NCBI GenBank assembly: GCA_946537885.1
Contig: CAMNGC010000006.1
Coordinates: 33,694-97,693, forward strand
Reading direction: 5' to 3'
DNA length: 64,000 nt
From: an uncultured Clostridia bacterium
GTDB lineage: Bacteria; Bacillota; Clostridia; Saccharofermentanales; Saccharofermentanaceae
Below, one piece after another: positions 25,355 through 34,775 of this stretch. Positions within the stretch are counted from its first letter, which is position 1. Each line of letters begins with the position of its first letter. A program made the position numbers and the translations under genes. Under the pieces are notes generated by a model. It had not been told where the DNA came from, made no database searches, and saw nothing but the letters and a program-made list of their open reading frames with translations.

Positions 25355-28060
25355 ATGAAAAGATGCACGTCAGCATTTCTTGCCGCCACATTCCTTATGA
25401 CGGCACTCTTATCTTGCGGCTGTAATGCCAAGAATGATTCCGATGATAACGGAACGGCTGCGGAAACTGAAAATGCCGTAAATGGTCTATCGACAGAGGA
25501 GGACGGAGAGGAGTCGCAGACACAGGCCCTTCCCATGACGGATATTCCCCTTGATGATGCTGACGAAGTAGGTGAGACCTCTGCCGACGGAAGTCTCACT
25601 ATGATCGAAAATACCGGCAGCTTAAATGTAGGCAATCTTACCGAGACCGGGTCAGGTTATGAGGGCATAGAAGGGACCGGAGATTATAATTACGGAGAAG
25701 CACTTCAGAAATCCCTTCTTTTCTATGAGCTTCAGCGCTCCGGTGACCTGCCGGAAGAAGTAAGGTGTAACTGGCGCGGAGACAGCGGTCTTAGTGACGG
25801 TAGTGATGTCGGCCTTGATCTGACGGGAGGCTGGTACGATGCAGGCGACCATGTGAAGTTTAACCTGCCGATGGCTTATACGGCGGCGATGTTGGGCTGG
25901 TCCTTATATGTTGACAGAGACAGCTATGAGCAGAGCGGACAACTGGAATACATTCTGGGAGACATTAAGTGGGTCACAGATTATCTGATCAAGTGCCATC
26001 CTGAGGATGAAGTCTTCTACTATCAGGTCGGCGACGGCGCTAGCGACCATTCATGGTGGGGGCCGGCCGAGGTTATGAATATGAGGCGTCCGTCATATTG
26101 CGTTACGAGGTCGAATCCGGGTTCGGCTGTTTGCGCAGAGGCTGCGGCCGCCTTGGCTACTGCGGCGATAGCTTTCGAAGAAGTTGATCCTGATTACAGT
26201 GACAAGTGTCTGGAACATGCTCTATCCTTATACGAATTTGCCGATTCAACAAGGAGCGATGCCGGCTATACGGCGGCTGACGGCTTCTATAATTCATGGA
26301 GCGGTTATTACGATGAACTGGCATGGGCCGGCGCATGGCTGTATCTGGCAACGGAAGATGGCGATTATCTGGATAATGCGGAGGCATGTTTTACTCAGGC
26401 GAACGACGATTATGATTGGGCTATGTGCTGGGACGATGTTCATATCGGCGCGGCAGTTCTTCTGGCTCAGATAACCGAGGATGACAAGTATGCTGCCGCT
26501 GTCGAAAAACACCTCGACTATTGGTCTGCCGGCACAGAAGACGGAGAGAGGATCACCTATACTCCACAGGGACTTGCGTGGCTCGATTCATGGGGATCCC
26601 TAAGATACGCTACTACCACGGCCTTTATAGCTGCCGTCTACAGCAGATGGGAGGGCTGTCCTTCATCCAAGGCTGATGTTTATTGGGATTTTGCCTTATC
26701 TCAGGCGAATTACGCTCTGGGTTCTACCGGTTTCTCATATATGATCGGCTTTGGCGATTCCTATCCGGTACATCCTCATCACAGGACGGCACAGGGATCT
26801 TACTGCAACAATATGAACGAGCCTTCTGATTCTCGTCATACGCTTTACGGTGCGCTGGTAGGCGGTCCTGATGCGTCCGACGGCTATACCGACGAGGTAA
26901 GTAATTACAATACCAATGAGGTTGCCTGTGACTATAATGCCGGATTTACGGGGTTACTTGCGGCTCTTTGGTCAGAATATCACGGACAGACTCTTATTGA
27001 CTTCGGTGCAGTAGAGAATATTGATTCGATCGAGTATGGCATAGAGGCCGGAATAAATGTTGAAGGTCCTGATTTTACTGAGATCAAAGCTTATGTATAT
27101 AACATGACCGCATGGCCTGCGAGATCTTCAGACAGTCTTGAACTCAGGTATTTTGTAGACCTCACGGAAGTATATGCGGCAGGCGGAGACGCTTCTTCGA
27201 TCGAAGTTACAACTAACTATATGCAGCACGGCAGGAGCGACGGCTTGAAGGTGTGGGACGAAGATGCGCATTTATACTATCTGTCGGTTGTTTTCGATGA
27301 AGGAGAATTATATCCCGGCGGGCAGGAGAACTACAAGGCGGAGATCCAGGTCCGTCTGCGTAATCCGAACGGAGTCTGGGATGCGTCCAATGATCCTTCA
27401 GCTGTCGGCTTATCCTCAGGGACGATGATCGACGGAACGAACCTGGCGCTATATGATGAAGGGACTCTCGTTTACGGAACTGAGCCGGGTGAGGGGGGTG
27501 CTTCTTCAGGCAATTTGGTGCTTCCCGTTAGTAACTCCGAAACAGATGACGGCAATCCTTCAACTGATCCGAATAACGATCAGGGAACACCGGGAGGAAA
27601 CAGGACAGCGGCAAGTGACTCCCTGAGCCTTAGTATCAGATATGACAGTATGTCCTCCGACTGCAACAGCATCTCCGGCACGATCGAGATAACCAATATA
27701 TCAGATTCTGATATTGATCTTGACACTCTTGAGGTTGAGTACTATATGACAGGTGCTTCCGGTGAGTCGTTCGTTTTCGATTGCTATCACTCGGCAGTTA
27801 TGACGACCAGTGGCGGCTATACCGGGCTTAATTCCACAAGCGGGAGCTTTGGGGCTGCTGACGGAGAGGCGGATTATTGTCTGACGATAAGATTCGGTGA
27901 CAAGATAGCGGTAGCTGCCGGCGCGGTTATCACGGTGAATTTTGCAGTGCATCGTCCGGATTGGAGCAATTTTAATGCTGCTGACGATTATTCGGCACAG
28001 GATGCAGCTAATATCGTTGTTACTTCCGGAGGGGAAGTCGTGCTTGGGAGCAGGCCGTAG
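25355..28060 (+). CDS. GH9 cellulase with two CBM3-type modules, lipoprotein
   Basis: An endo-beta-1,4-glucanase of 901 residues. It starts with a lipoprotein signal (ALLSCGCN), then a low-complexity acidic linker (to about 108), a GH9 domain (about 109-545) with the catalytic aspartates in WYDAGDHVKF and the catalytic glutamate in TNEVACDYNAGF, a CBM3c-like module (about 555-705), a Gly/Asn/Asp/Thr linker (about 715-755) and a C-terminal CBM3-like module (about 757-901). This is the processive-endoglucanase layout of Clostridium Cel9I-type enzymes, but membrane-anchored instead of secreted or dockerin-bearing. It degrades cellulose at the cell surface. Confidence 0.93.
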   Translation: MKRCTSAFLAATFLMTALLSCGCNAKNDSDDNGTAAETENAVNGLSTEEDGEESQTQALPMTDIPLDDADEVGETSADGSLTMIENTGSLNVGNLTETGSGYEGIEGTGDYNYGEALQKSLLFYELQRSGDLPEEVRCNWRGDSGLSDGSDVGLDLTGGWYDAGDHVKFNLPMAYTAAMLGWSLYVDRDSYEQSGQLEYILGDIKWVTDYLIKCHPEDEVFYYQVGDGASDHSWWGPAEVMNMRRPSYCVTRSNPGSAVCAEAAAALATAAIAFEEVDPDYSDKCLEHALSLYEFADSTRSDAGYTAADGFYNSWSGYYDELAWAGAWLYLATEDGDYLDNAEACFTQANDDYDWAMCWDDVHIGAAVLLAQITEDDKYAAAVEKHLDYWSAGTEDGERITYTPQGLAWLDSWGSLRYATTTAFIAAVYSRWEGCPSSKADVYWDFALSQANYALGSTGFSYMIGFGDSYPVHPHHRTAQGSYCNNMNEPSDSRHTLYGALVGGPDASDGYTDEVSNYNTNEVACDYNAGFTGLLAALWSEYHGQTLIDFGAVENIDSIEYGIEAGINVEGPDFTEIKAYVYNMTAWPARSSDSLELRYFVDLTEVYAAGGDASSIEVTTNYMQHGRSDGLKVWDEDAHLYYLSVVFDEGELYPGGQENYKAEIQVRLRNPNGVWDASNDPSAVGLSSGTMIDGTNLALYDEGTLVYGTEPGEGGASSGNLVLPVSNSETDDGNPSTDPNNDQGTPGGNRTAASDSLSLSIRYDSMSSDCNSISGTIEITNISDSDIDLDTLEVEYYMTGASGESFVFDCYHSAVMTTSGGYTGLNSTSGSFGAADGEADYCLTIRFGDKIAVAAGAVITVNFAVHRPDWSNFNAADDYSAQDAANIVVTSGGEVVLGSRP

Positions 28061-28112
28061 GAGAGCGGGTATATTCGATTCTTCACGAAAAGCTTGGGAT
28101 ACAGCGTGAATG

Positions 28113-28145
28113 CTTTAAGCAAAGGCATAAGCATGTTGCTTAAGG
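28113..28145 (+). terminator. Inverted repeat after the cellulase gene, possible terminator
   Basis: CTTTAAGCAA pairs with TTGCTTAAGG around a 13-base loop in the gap between the convergent cellulase and AraC genes. No T run follows, so terminator function is uncertain. Confidence 0.35.
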
Positions 28146-28161
28146 ATCTGCTTAAATTCAT

Positions 28162-28188
28162 GACCACAGAGATAGCAAATCTGTTGTC
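28162..28188. repeat. Hairpin with the ACCACAGA arm, related to 5264-5351
   Basis: GACCACAGA pairs with TCTGTTGTC, one mismatch, around a nine-base loop. Its arm GACCACAGAGAT is nearly the same as in the twin hairpins upstream of uvrB. It lies at the end of the convergent AraC gene. Confidence 0.45.
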
Positions 28189-28198
28189 GCGCCGCATC

Positions 28199-29101
28199 TT
28201 AAAGCTTATTCGAATTGCTCCTGAACTGTTTTGGCGTGATCCCGTATGTTTTCTTGAAGAAACGGATAAGGTGGCTTGAATCGGAGAAACCAGTCTCCTG
28301 GCTGATCCTTGATATATCCATATCCGTGAATCGCAGAAGATGCTCAGCTTTATTGATCCGAACCTTTTCGATATAATCCTTGCAGGACTGTCCGTATATC
28401 TCGCGGAAGGACTTGGCAAAATACGAATAGCTCATATTGCAACGGGCGGCCAGCTCGACTATCTGCAGTTTCTCTCCTGAATGCTCGTCGATATAAGTCA
28501 GGATGTCTGTAATGGAATATTGAGTTGAGCTGTTTCTGTCGATATTTCCCGGCTCTACGCCACGGTTTTTGAATTCGCGGATAAGAAGGGTGACGAAACG
28601 CCCCACGAGTGAATAGATAATGGAATCATAGCCGTATGACTTAAGTGCATATTCTTTCAATAGCTCATCGAAAAAGACTCTTGTCCCCAGTTCCTCAGCC
28701 TGCTTGGATTCAAAGTGCAGATCCACGGACCTGTTCTTCACGAGGTTCATAAAATAATGATCAGGGTGCGGTATATACTCACCGTTGATATATATCCTTG
28801 CCGGGTTGATCTTGAGCCCTAAGAATACAGGTTGTGACTCGTCTTTGTCGGGGACTTTGCCGATATATTCAATAGAGTGGATGGTCTGTGGAGGGATGAC
28901 GATAAAGTCCCCTTCTTTTAGATCGTATTTCTGATCTGCCACGGTAACGCGGATCGGTCCTTTTTTCGCGAAAAGAAACTCGAGATAATAATGCCAATGG
29001 GAAAGCACCGGAAAGGGTTTGACGCGACTTGTGTCAAATTCAAAGATCTCGAATGGAGAATTAAGAAGATCGCTGTATTCATAGAGACTGTTGTTGATCA
29101 T
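28199..29101 (-). CDS. AraC family transcriptional regulator
   Basis: The 300-residue protein has an N-terminal cupin-type sensing domain (HWHYYLEFLFAKKG near 36-49, DFIVIPPQTIHSIEY near 65-80) and a C-terminal double helix-turn-helix (about 200-300) with LQIVELAARCNMSYSYFAKSF and the second helix pair ending GFSDSSHLIRFFKKTYGITPKQFR, the AraC signature. Such proteins respond to sugars in fibre degraders. It is divergent from the epimerase gene and convergent with the cellulase; either could be its target. Confidence 0.92.
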   Translation of the reverse strand: MINNSLYEYSDLLNSPFEIFEFDTSRVKPFPVLSHWHYYLEFLFAKKGPIRVTVADQKYDLKEGDFIVIPPQTIHSIEYIGKVPDKDESQPVFLGLKINPARIYINGEYIPHPDHYFMNLVKNRSVDLHFESKQAEELGTRVFFDELLKEYALKSYGYDSIIYSLVGRFVTLLIREFKNRGVEPGNIDRNSSTQYSITDILTYIDEHSGEKLQIVELAARCNMSYSYFAKSFREIYGQSCKDYIEKVRINKAEHLLRFTDMDISRISQETGFSDSSHLIRFFKKTYGITPKQFRSNSNKL

Positions 29102-29264
29102 AGACCGCCCCTCGTGCCCAATAATAGATTTGTTCTATTTCGATGTTCCTTTGTTATTTTAATGGAAAAGCGTGCCAATGTATACTCATATCAGTGTCAT
29201 CTGAGGATGTGGCGGCAATCCTTAACATAGCGGCGAAGGCAACGGTATAAGGGAGGATCAAACT

Positions 29265-30281
29265 ATGAAGATATTGATGATTGGCGGTACGGGAACCATA
29301 AGCATGGCCATTACGAAGCTTCTGGCGCAGACGGACCATGAAGTTATACTTCTTAACAGAGGTAACAGAAGCAGCGAGCTTCCCGAGGGGATAAAGGTCA
29401 TCAATGCCGATATCAACAACGAGGAGGAGGCGGCGGCCGCAATTGAAGGAATGTCATTTGATTGTGTCTGCGAGTTTATCGGCTTTGTTCCCTCTCAGGT
29501 GGAGCGTGACTGGCGGCTCTTCAGAGGCAGGACCAAGCAGTATATCTATATCAGCTCCGCTTCGGCTTACCATAAACCTTCTGCTTCATATATCATCAAT
29601 GAAGGAACGACTTTGGCTAATCCCTACTGGCAGTATTCACGTGACAAGATCGCCTGCGAGGAATTTCTTCTCGAAAAGTATCGAACGGAAGGCTTCCCCG
29701 TGACCATCGTCCGTCCCAGCCACACCTATGATGAGCGTTCGGTGCCCCTCGGAGTACACGGCAATAAGGGCAGCTGGCAGGTCGTGGCGCGTATGCTGGC
29801 CGGCAAACCGGTCATTATTCACGGTGACGGAACATCGCTTTGGACCATGACTCACAACAGCGATTTCGCGCGTGGTTTTGTAGGCTTGATAGGCAATCGT
29901 TATGCCATTGGCGAGGCTTTCCAGATCACTTCCGACGAGACGCTGACCTGGAATATGATCTACAAATATATAGCCGATGCATTAGGAGTTGAACTCAAGG
30001 CTGTTCACGTATCTTCCGAATTCTTGACGGCGGCGGGAGACTATGATTATGAGGGCAGTCTTACGGGTGATAAGGCTGAGTCGGTCGTTTTCGATAATAA
30101 TAAACTTAAGCGTGCCGTGCCTGATTTCTGTACGAAGATGAGTTTTGAAGAAGGGATCAGGCGTACTATCGCGAATGTTCTGGCTCATCCCGAGCTTCAG
30201 ATCCCCGATCCCGAGTTTGACGATTGGTGTGACCGCGTCATAGAGGCATTAGACGAGGCGGCGGCCAAGGTTAGAGGTTGA
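29265..30281 (+). CDS. NAD-dependent epimerase/dehydratase (SDR family)
   Basis: The 338-residue protein has the nucleotide-binding loop MIGGTGTISMAITKLL at the N-terminus and the catalytic pair in YSRDK (YxxxK) near residue 125. The extended SDR fold fits sugar-nucleotide epimerases or reductases, and a C-terminal half with FQITSDETLTWNMIYKYI is typical of the plant CSP41-like subgroup common in Clostridia. Substrate unknown. GGGAGGA gives a strong ribosome binding site. Divergent AraC gene upstream suggests regulation by it. Confidence 0.83.
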   Translation: MKILMIGGTGTISMAITKLLAQTDHEVILLNRGNRSSELPEGIKVINADINNEEEAAAAIEGMSFDCVCEFIGFVPSQVERDWRLFRGRTKQYIYISSASAYHKPSASYIINEGTTLANPYWQYSRDKIACEEFLLEKYRTEGFPVTIVRPSHTYDERSVPLGVHGNKGSWQVVARMLAGKPVIIHGDGTSLWTMTHNSDFARGFVGLIGNRYAIGEAFQITSDETLTWNMIYKYIADALGVELKAVHVSSEFLTAAGDYDYEGSLTGDKAESVVFDNNKLKRAVPDFCTKMSFEEGIRRTIANVLAHPELQIPDPEFDDWCDRVIEALDEAAAKVRG

Positions 30282-30364
30282 TAAGTTTTTGCTAACTCGC
30301 TCTGTTATCGGGCTCGGGTTTGTTTTATAATCCGTGTGGAACAAAAACACGGAGTGCTTAAGTT

Positions 30365-31963
30365 ATGAATAATATATATGTTGTGGGACACAAGAACCCG
30401 GATACAGATGCCATAGTCTCTGCCATGGCATACGCTGCTCTGCGTAATGCCGCGGGAGATCGTGAGTACGAAGCTGCAAGGCTCGATCACTGTAATGATG
30501 AGACCAAACGCGTCCTCAAGCGATTCGGCTTTAATCAGCCTACCAGGATCAAGGATGTTCGCGCTCAGGTAAGAGATATAGATTACGATACACCGGCCAC
30601 CTTGACTCCGTCAGTAACTCTTCATACTGCATGGAATAAGATGCGTGAAGGAAACAGCAATACGATCCCGGTAGTCAATCCCGACGGCACTCTTTACGGC
30701 ACCTTGTCTGCCAGTGACATAGCGAACTATTATATGAACACGATAGAGAATACGACTATCACGAGTCTGCCTCTGTTTAATCTCATAGGTGTTATCGAGG
30801 GACGAATTATTAATGAAGGTTCCAATACTACAGGTGAGCTGTCCGGGGATGTTACCGTAGCTCTGCCTGGAACTGCCATAACAAAGGATTCCATCGTCCT
30901 TTGTGGGGATCAGCCTGAATTGATCAAGGAGGCACTCGATAAGAAAGCCAGCGCCCTGATCATCTGCGGTATCAATACTGATCTGTCTGCCGCAAGAGAT
31001 GCAGGGGACACGGTTGTCATCTATTCGCCCCTGGACTGCGCAGGTGTATTAAAGCTTATATATCAGGCTATGCCCATCTCCGTCAACTGCAGCACCGGGG
31101 ATCTTGTCTGCTTCCATTTGGATGACTATGTGGATGATGTTCGCGAAAAGATCCTTAAGAGCCGCTACAGAAGCTATCCGATCTTGGATGCGGAAGAAAA
31201 GGTAGTCGGCACTTTGTCTCGTTATCATCTCCTGCGTCCTCACCATAAGAGAGTAGTCCTGGTGGATCATAACGAGTCTGCCCAGGCCGTAAACGGACTT
31301 GATCAGGCTGAGATCCTGGAGATCATTGACCATCACAGACTGGCGGATATCCAGACGACGCAGCCGATCCATATGCGTAATGAACCTGTAGGAAGCACGA
31401 CGACTATAGTAGCTGAGATGTATCAGGAGAACGGCGTGATGCCTTCTTCGGATATGGCCGGACTTATGGTGGCGGCTATCCTGTCTGATACGGTTATGTT
31501 CAAGTCGCCGACATGCACCAAGCGCGACATCGCCATGGCGGAGCGTCTGGCTCGTGTGGCGGGACTGACTGTAGAGGAGATCGGGAAGGAGCTTTTCGCT
31601 ACATCGGGATCGTCCACAAAGACAGCGGAGGAGCTGATAAAGAGCGATTTCAAGGAATTCCATATCGCGGAGCAGAAGCTGGGCGTCGGTCAGATCACTT
31701 GTGTCGATTCCGAGTCTTTTATGCAGCGTAAGGATGAGTTCCTCGACACGATGAAAGACATTGCCAGACGTAACGGTTATGACTTTATGATGCTGATGAT
31801 CACGGATGTCCTTATTGAGGGATCATATCTTCTGTATCTTGGTAATGACGATACTATTCGCTATGCCTTCTCCGTGGATCCCAAGGATAACGAGGTCTTC
31901 CTGCCGGGCGTTATGTCGCGCAAGAAGCAGATAATCCCAATGATGACGGCTCTGTGGGGCTGA
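30365..31963 (+). CDS. ppaC: Manganese-dependent inorganic pyrophosphatase with CBS/DRTGG insert
   Basis: A family II pyrophosphatase of 532 residues that splits pyrophosphate to phosphate. N-terminal GHKNPDTDAIVSA carries metal ligands, and IIDHHRLADI is the DHH motif; the DHHA2 domain is at the C-terminus ending VMSRKKQIIP. Between the first DHH part and the rest (about 65-300) lie two CBS domains (MREGNSNTIPVV, LKSRYRSYPIL) with a DRTGG-like domain between them, so the enzyme is of the adenine-nucleotide-regulated type. TATAAT at 30326-30331 is its probable -10. Confidence 0.94.
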   Translation: MNNIYVVGHKNPDTDAIVSAMAYAALRNAAGDREYEAARLDHCNDETKRVLKRFGFNQPTRIKDVRAQVRDIDYDTPATLTPSVTLHTAWNKMREGNSNTIPVVNPDGTLYGTLSASDIANYYMNTIENTTITSLPLFNLIGVIEGRIINEGSNTTGELSGDVTVALPGTAITKDSIVLCGDQPELIKEALDKKASALIICGINTDLSAARDAGDTVVIYSPLDCAGVLKLIYQAMPISVNCSTGDLVCFHLDDYVDDVREKILKSRYRSYPILDAEEKVVGTLSRYHLLRPHHKRVVLVDHNESAQAVNGLDQAEILEIIDHHRLADIQTTQPIHMRNEPVGSTTTIVAEMYQENGVMPSSDMAGLMVAAILSDTVMFKSPTCTKRDIAMAERLARVAGLTVEEIGKELFATSGSSTKTAEELIKSDFKEFHIAEQKLGVGQITCVDSESFMQRKDEFLDTMKDIARRNGYDFMMLMITDVLIEGSYLLYLGNDDTIRYAFSVDPKDNEVFLPGVMSRKKQIIPMMTALWG

Positions 31964-31970
31964 TGCTATC

Positions 31971-32246
31971 ATGCAGGCGATGAGTTGGTGGACATATGTC
32001 CTTCTTGCATCTCCCGGGATATTTATCTTCATGATGAATTGGTCGATCTTTATCCACAATATGCGAGGCGGCAAGTTCGTATCCGGAATCCCCTTGATCG
32101 GAGGGCTCTGGATAGCTGTCGCATGCCTTATATCGCCATGGAAATGGCTGGCTCTTATTGGCTTTGCTGACACCGGAGTCTGGATGCTGATCGCAGCGCT
32201 ATTTCTGGAGTTCTTTCCATGGAGGAAGAAGGATTCAGAAGAGTGA
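31971..32246 (+). CDS. Small membrane protein, unknown function
   Basis: Ninety-one residues, starting seven bases after ppaC. It has a hydrophobic N-terminal segment (TYVLLASPGIFIFMMNW), a short loop with RGGKFVSG, then two further hydrophobic stretches (PLIGGLWIAVACLI and WLALIGFADTGVWMLIAALF) and a charged tail WRKKDSEE. Probably two to three membrane helices. I do not recognise a family. The tight spacing suggests cotranscription with the pyrophosphatase. Confidence 0.6.
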   Translation: MQAMSWWTYVLLASPGIFIFMMNWSIFIHNMRGGKFVSGIPLIGGLWIAVACLISPWKWLALIGFADTGVWMLIAALFLEFFPWRKKDSEE

Positions 32247-32490
32247 GTCGGAAAATCGGTAAAACCTGAGCTTTTGATTTTGTCCCTAATCGTACAATAA
32301 TCTGATCCAAGGAATAATACGGTTTACGCCGTAGTCTTGCTCGCAATGGCAATTATGATTGGCGCGTGGTCTTGGTTCAGAAGAATAAAGGAGGAGGAGT
32401 AATTCTAATCCACTTGCAGATAAGACTGCGAGATCAGTGTCGTAAATCGACCATATAATTACAACTTATCCCCAACAAGATAAGCAAATG

Positions 32491-32527
32491 AAGGCGGAAT
32501 CAAATTCTTGGTTCCGTCTTTATTGCT
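32491..32527 (+). terminator. Probable terminator downstream of ppaC unit
   Basis: GGCGGAATCAA pairs with TTGGTTCCGTC through G-U pairs across a short loop, followed by TTTATTGCTTT. It lies about 240 bases after the small membrane protein. Confidence 0.5.
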
Positions 32528-32643
32528 TTGGGGGAGTTTTAAGAAAAGACGGGAAAGCCGGGAATGCTCAGTTTAAAAGATTCACCGCCGGATTAATGCT
32601 TCCACATAAAGACAGGCGCGATATCGAAGAGGCTCGAAAAGCG

Positions 32644-32694
32644 CTGTTATACTACGCATAACAGATTTTGCACGCCTTCACAAGGCGTGCAAAA
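32644..32694. promoter_or_regulatory. Two adjacent inverted repeats upstream of the LRR protein
   Basis: CTGTTAT/ATAACAG (32644-32664) is followed directly by the strong stem TTTTGCACGCCTT/AAGGCGTGCAAAA (32666-32694). The second ends 37 bases before the start codon and has no T run, so it may be a leader hairpin or a protein-binding site, or a terminator from upstream. Confidence 0.5.
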
Positions 32695-32731
32695 TGTTCC
32701 TTATCTCTTAATATGACGAGGAGGTATGTGT

Positions 32732-34759
32732 ATGAAACGTTTTACAAGAACGGTCTGTGTTTTTCTAGCAGCTTTATTGATATGTCAGTTGTTGCCGATG
32801 GTGCCTAGAGAAAAGTGGGTAGATGTAGTTCGAGCGGATATTGCTGGTGGTGATACGGCAAGTGAAGTTGTCGCGTCCGGTGTATGTGGAGAGAGTATTA
32901 CATGGTCTTTGGACAACAACGGGGTTTTGACTATAATGGGAACCGGTGATATGACAAACTATAAAGTAGCTAATGTTCCTTGGGCAGCATGCAAAGAACA
33001 GATTAAGTCAGTTGTTTTTGAAGGTGATATTACATCAATTGGTAGAGCAGCTTTCAATGGTTGCTCAGGTATAACAAGTATAATTATTCCAGACAGCGTT
33101 ACTTCTATAGAGACTTGGGCGTTTGGTAGAAATCCTAACTTGACTGATATTATTATTCCAGAGGGTATTACCCAAATTGCCGATTGCTGTTTCTATGAGT
33201 GTACGGGGTTAAAAAATATAACTATTCCAAGTAGTGTTACTTCGATTGGTGATTGTGCTTTTTTGAAATGCTCTGAAATAACAAATATTAAACTTCCAGA
33301 TAATATTACTTCAATTGGAAGAGAAGCTTTTTCTGGTTGTACAGGTCTCAGTACTATTATCATACCTGAGAGTGTTACAACTATTGGCAAAGGTGCTTTT
33401 GAAAACTGTAATTTGTCAACAGTTATAGTGGATGAGAATAGTTACAGCCAAGATGCATTTCCAGACACACATATTGATAATATTATTTACTATTACGAAG
33501 TAAACTACATCAGTGAAGGCAACGGAACAGTCTTTGGTCCTTCAAAATCGTATCCCAATGAAACTATTGAAATCATAGTGTCACCTGTTGATGATTTCCT
33601 AACAGAAAAAGTTAGCATTACTTACGGGGATACCAATATTGAAATCAAACCGGATTCTGACGGAAAGTACTACTATACCATGCCTGACTCTGAAGAATCT
33701 GTTGCTATAAAGGCTTCTTTCATTAATAGTGACACGGAGCCTTCAGGAACTCCAAGTACAGCTCCAACAGGAAATCCTACTCCTGTGCCAACCGAGATTG
33801 TTCCTTCGGTTGCGCCCACACAGTCTGCTACTCCTGTACCTACAGGAGCTACTTCAACACCTTCTCCGACAGTTCCTAATGGTACTACACGAAAGCCAAA
33901 TATGCCGACTAATACACCTCGTCCCACTTCAGCGAGTGCACCTACTAGCAAGCCTACAGCGACTCCGACAGCTACACCGACTGTTAAGCCAACGGCAATA
34001 CCTACTGAGGTGCCTGATGAGGGCGGAGTAGCCGGATTTGTAGAACGTCTGTATTCTGTAGCACTTGGCAGACCATCGGATCCGGGCGGAAAGGCTGATT
34101 GGATCCAAAGAATATCCAGTGGTGAGATCACCGGCGGTGAGGCTGCCAGAGGGTACTTCCTGAGTGACGAGTTTATCAATATGAACCTGTCAAATCACGA
34201 GTTTGTTAACCGCCTTTATCATACTTTTTTCGATCGTGATCCCGATGAGGGAGGTTATAACGGCTGGATGACTCAGCTCTCTAACGGCGCATCGCGTGAA
34301 AACGTTTTGGACGGCTTCATCAATTCTACTGAGTGGGCGAACCTGTGCCTGCGTTACGGAATAGCGTCCGGAGGTAATGGCGTGCCTAACATAACGATAG
34401 AACCCAATCAGCAGATCATTGATTTTGCTACAAGGCTATATACGACCTGCCTTGGAAGACCAGCTGATCAAGGTGGTCTCGAAGATTGGTCAAGGCAGCT
34501 TGCCAACATGCAGATCTCAGGTTCTGATGCTGCTCATGGATTCTTCTTCAGTAACGAATTTATGACGGCAGGCTACAGTGATGCAGAATACGTGACAAGG
34601 CTTTATAGGACATTTATGAACCGTGAGCCTGATCTTGGAGGCTTTGCAGACTGGATTGGCCGCCTGTCAGCAGGCGCCAGCAGAGAAGAAGTATTTCAGG
34701 GCTTTGCCGGCTCAGCCGAATGGGCCGGGATATGCGCTGAATATGGAATATTAAAATAA
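32732..34759 (+). CDS. Secreted LRR (BspA-like) surface protein with two DUF4214 domains
   Basis: ATG 32732 is chosen over 32726 because GAGGAGG is then seven bases upstream. Product about 675 residues: signal peptide (MKRFTRTVCVFLAALLICQ), then about five LRR_5 repeats of 23 residues with the pattern ITSIGxxAFxGCxxLTxIxIPxSV (about 95-235), an all-beta section, a threonine/proline-rich stalk (about 333-428, many TPT and PTA units), and two DUF4214 domains (about 435-540 and 565-675) each with RLYxxxLGRPxDxGGxxDW. BspA-type LRRs bind host or plant surfaces. The LRR part is visibly more AT-rich than the flanking genes, which hints at transfer. Confidence 0.85.
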   Translation: MKRFTRTVCVFLAALLICQLLPMVPREKWVDVVRADIAGGDTASEVVASGVCGESITWSLDNNGVLTIMGTGDMTNYKVANVPWAACKEQIKSVVFEGDITSIGRAAFNGCSGITSIIIPDSVTSIETWAFGRNPNLTDIIIPEGITQIADCCFYECTGLKNITIPSSVTSIGDCAFLKCSEITNIKLPDNITSIGREAFSGCTGLSTIIIPESVTTIGKGAFENCNLSTVIVDENSYSQDAFPDTHIDNIIYYYEVNYISEGNGTVFGPSKSYPNETIEIIVSPVDDFLTEKVSITYGDTNIEIKPDSDGKYYYTMPDSEESVAIKASFINSDTEPSGTPSTAPTGNPTPVPTEIVPSVAPTQSATPVPTGATSTPSPTVPNGTTRKPNMPTNTPRPTSASAPTSKPTATPTATPTVKPTAIPTEVPDEGGVAGFVERLYSVALGRPSDPGGKADWIQRISSGEITGGEAARGYFLSDEFINMNLSNHEFVNRLYHTFFDRDPDEGGYNGWMTQLSNGASRENVLDGFINSTEWANLCLRYGIASGGNGVPNITIEPNQQIIDFATRLYTTCLGRPADQGGLEDWSRQLANMQISGSDAAHGFFFSNEFMTAGYSDAEYVTRLYRTFMNREPDLGGFADWIGRLSAGASREEVFQGFAGSAEWAGICAEYGILK

Positions 34760-34775
34760 ATAGGAGGAAACAGGT

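Larger units (their letters stand above)
32247..32731. other. 485-bp region without a clear gene, rich in hairpins
   Basis: No supported gene. It holds a probable terminator (32491-32527), two adjacent inverted repeats just before the surface-protein gene (32644-32694), and an 18-codon ORF at 32346-32402 encoding a hydrophobic stretch then FRRIKEEE, which might be a remnant of a membrane protein end. The ORF has no clear ribosome binding site, so I do not call it. Confidence 0.6.

Noticed and set aside
28094-28279. 61-aa plus-strand ORF between cellulase and AraC genes
   Set aside because: It overlaps the AraC gene end, has no clear ribosome binding site and lies over inverted repeats.
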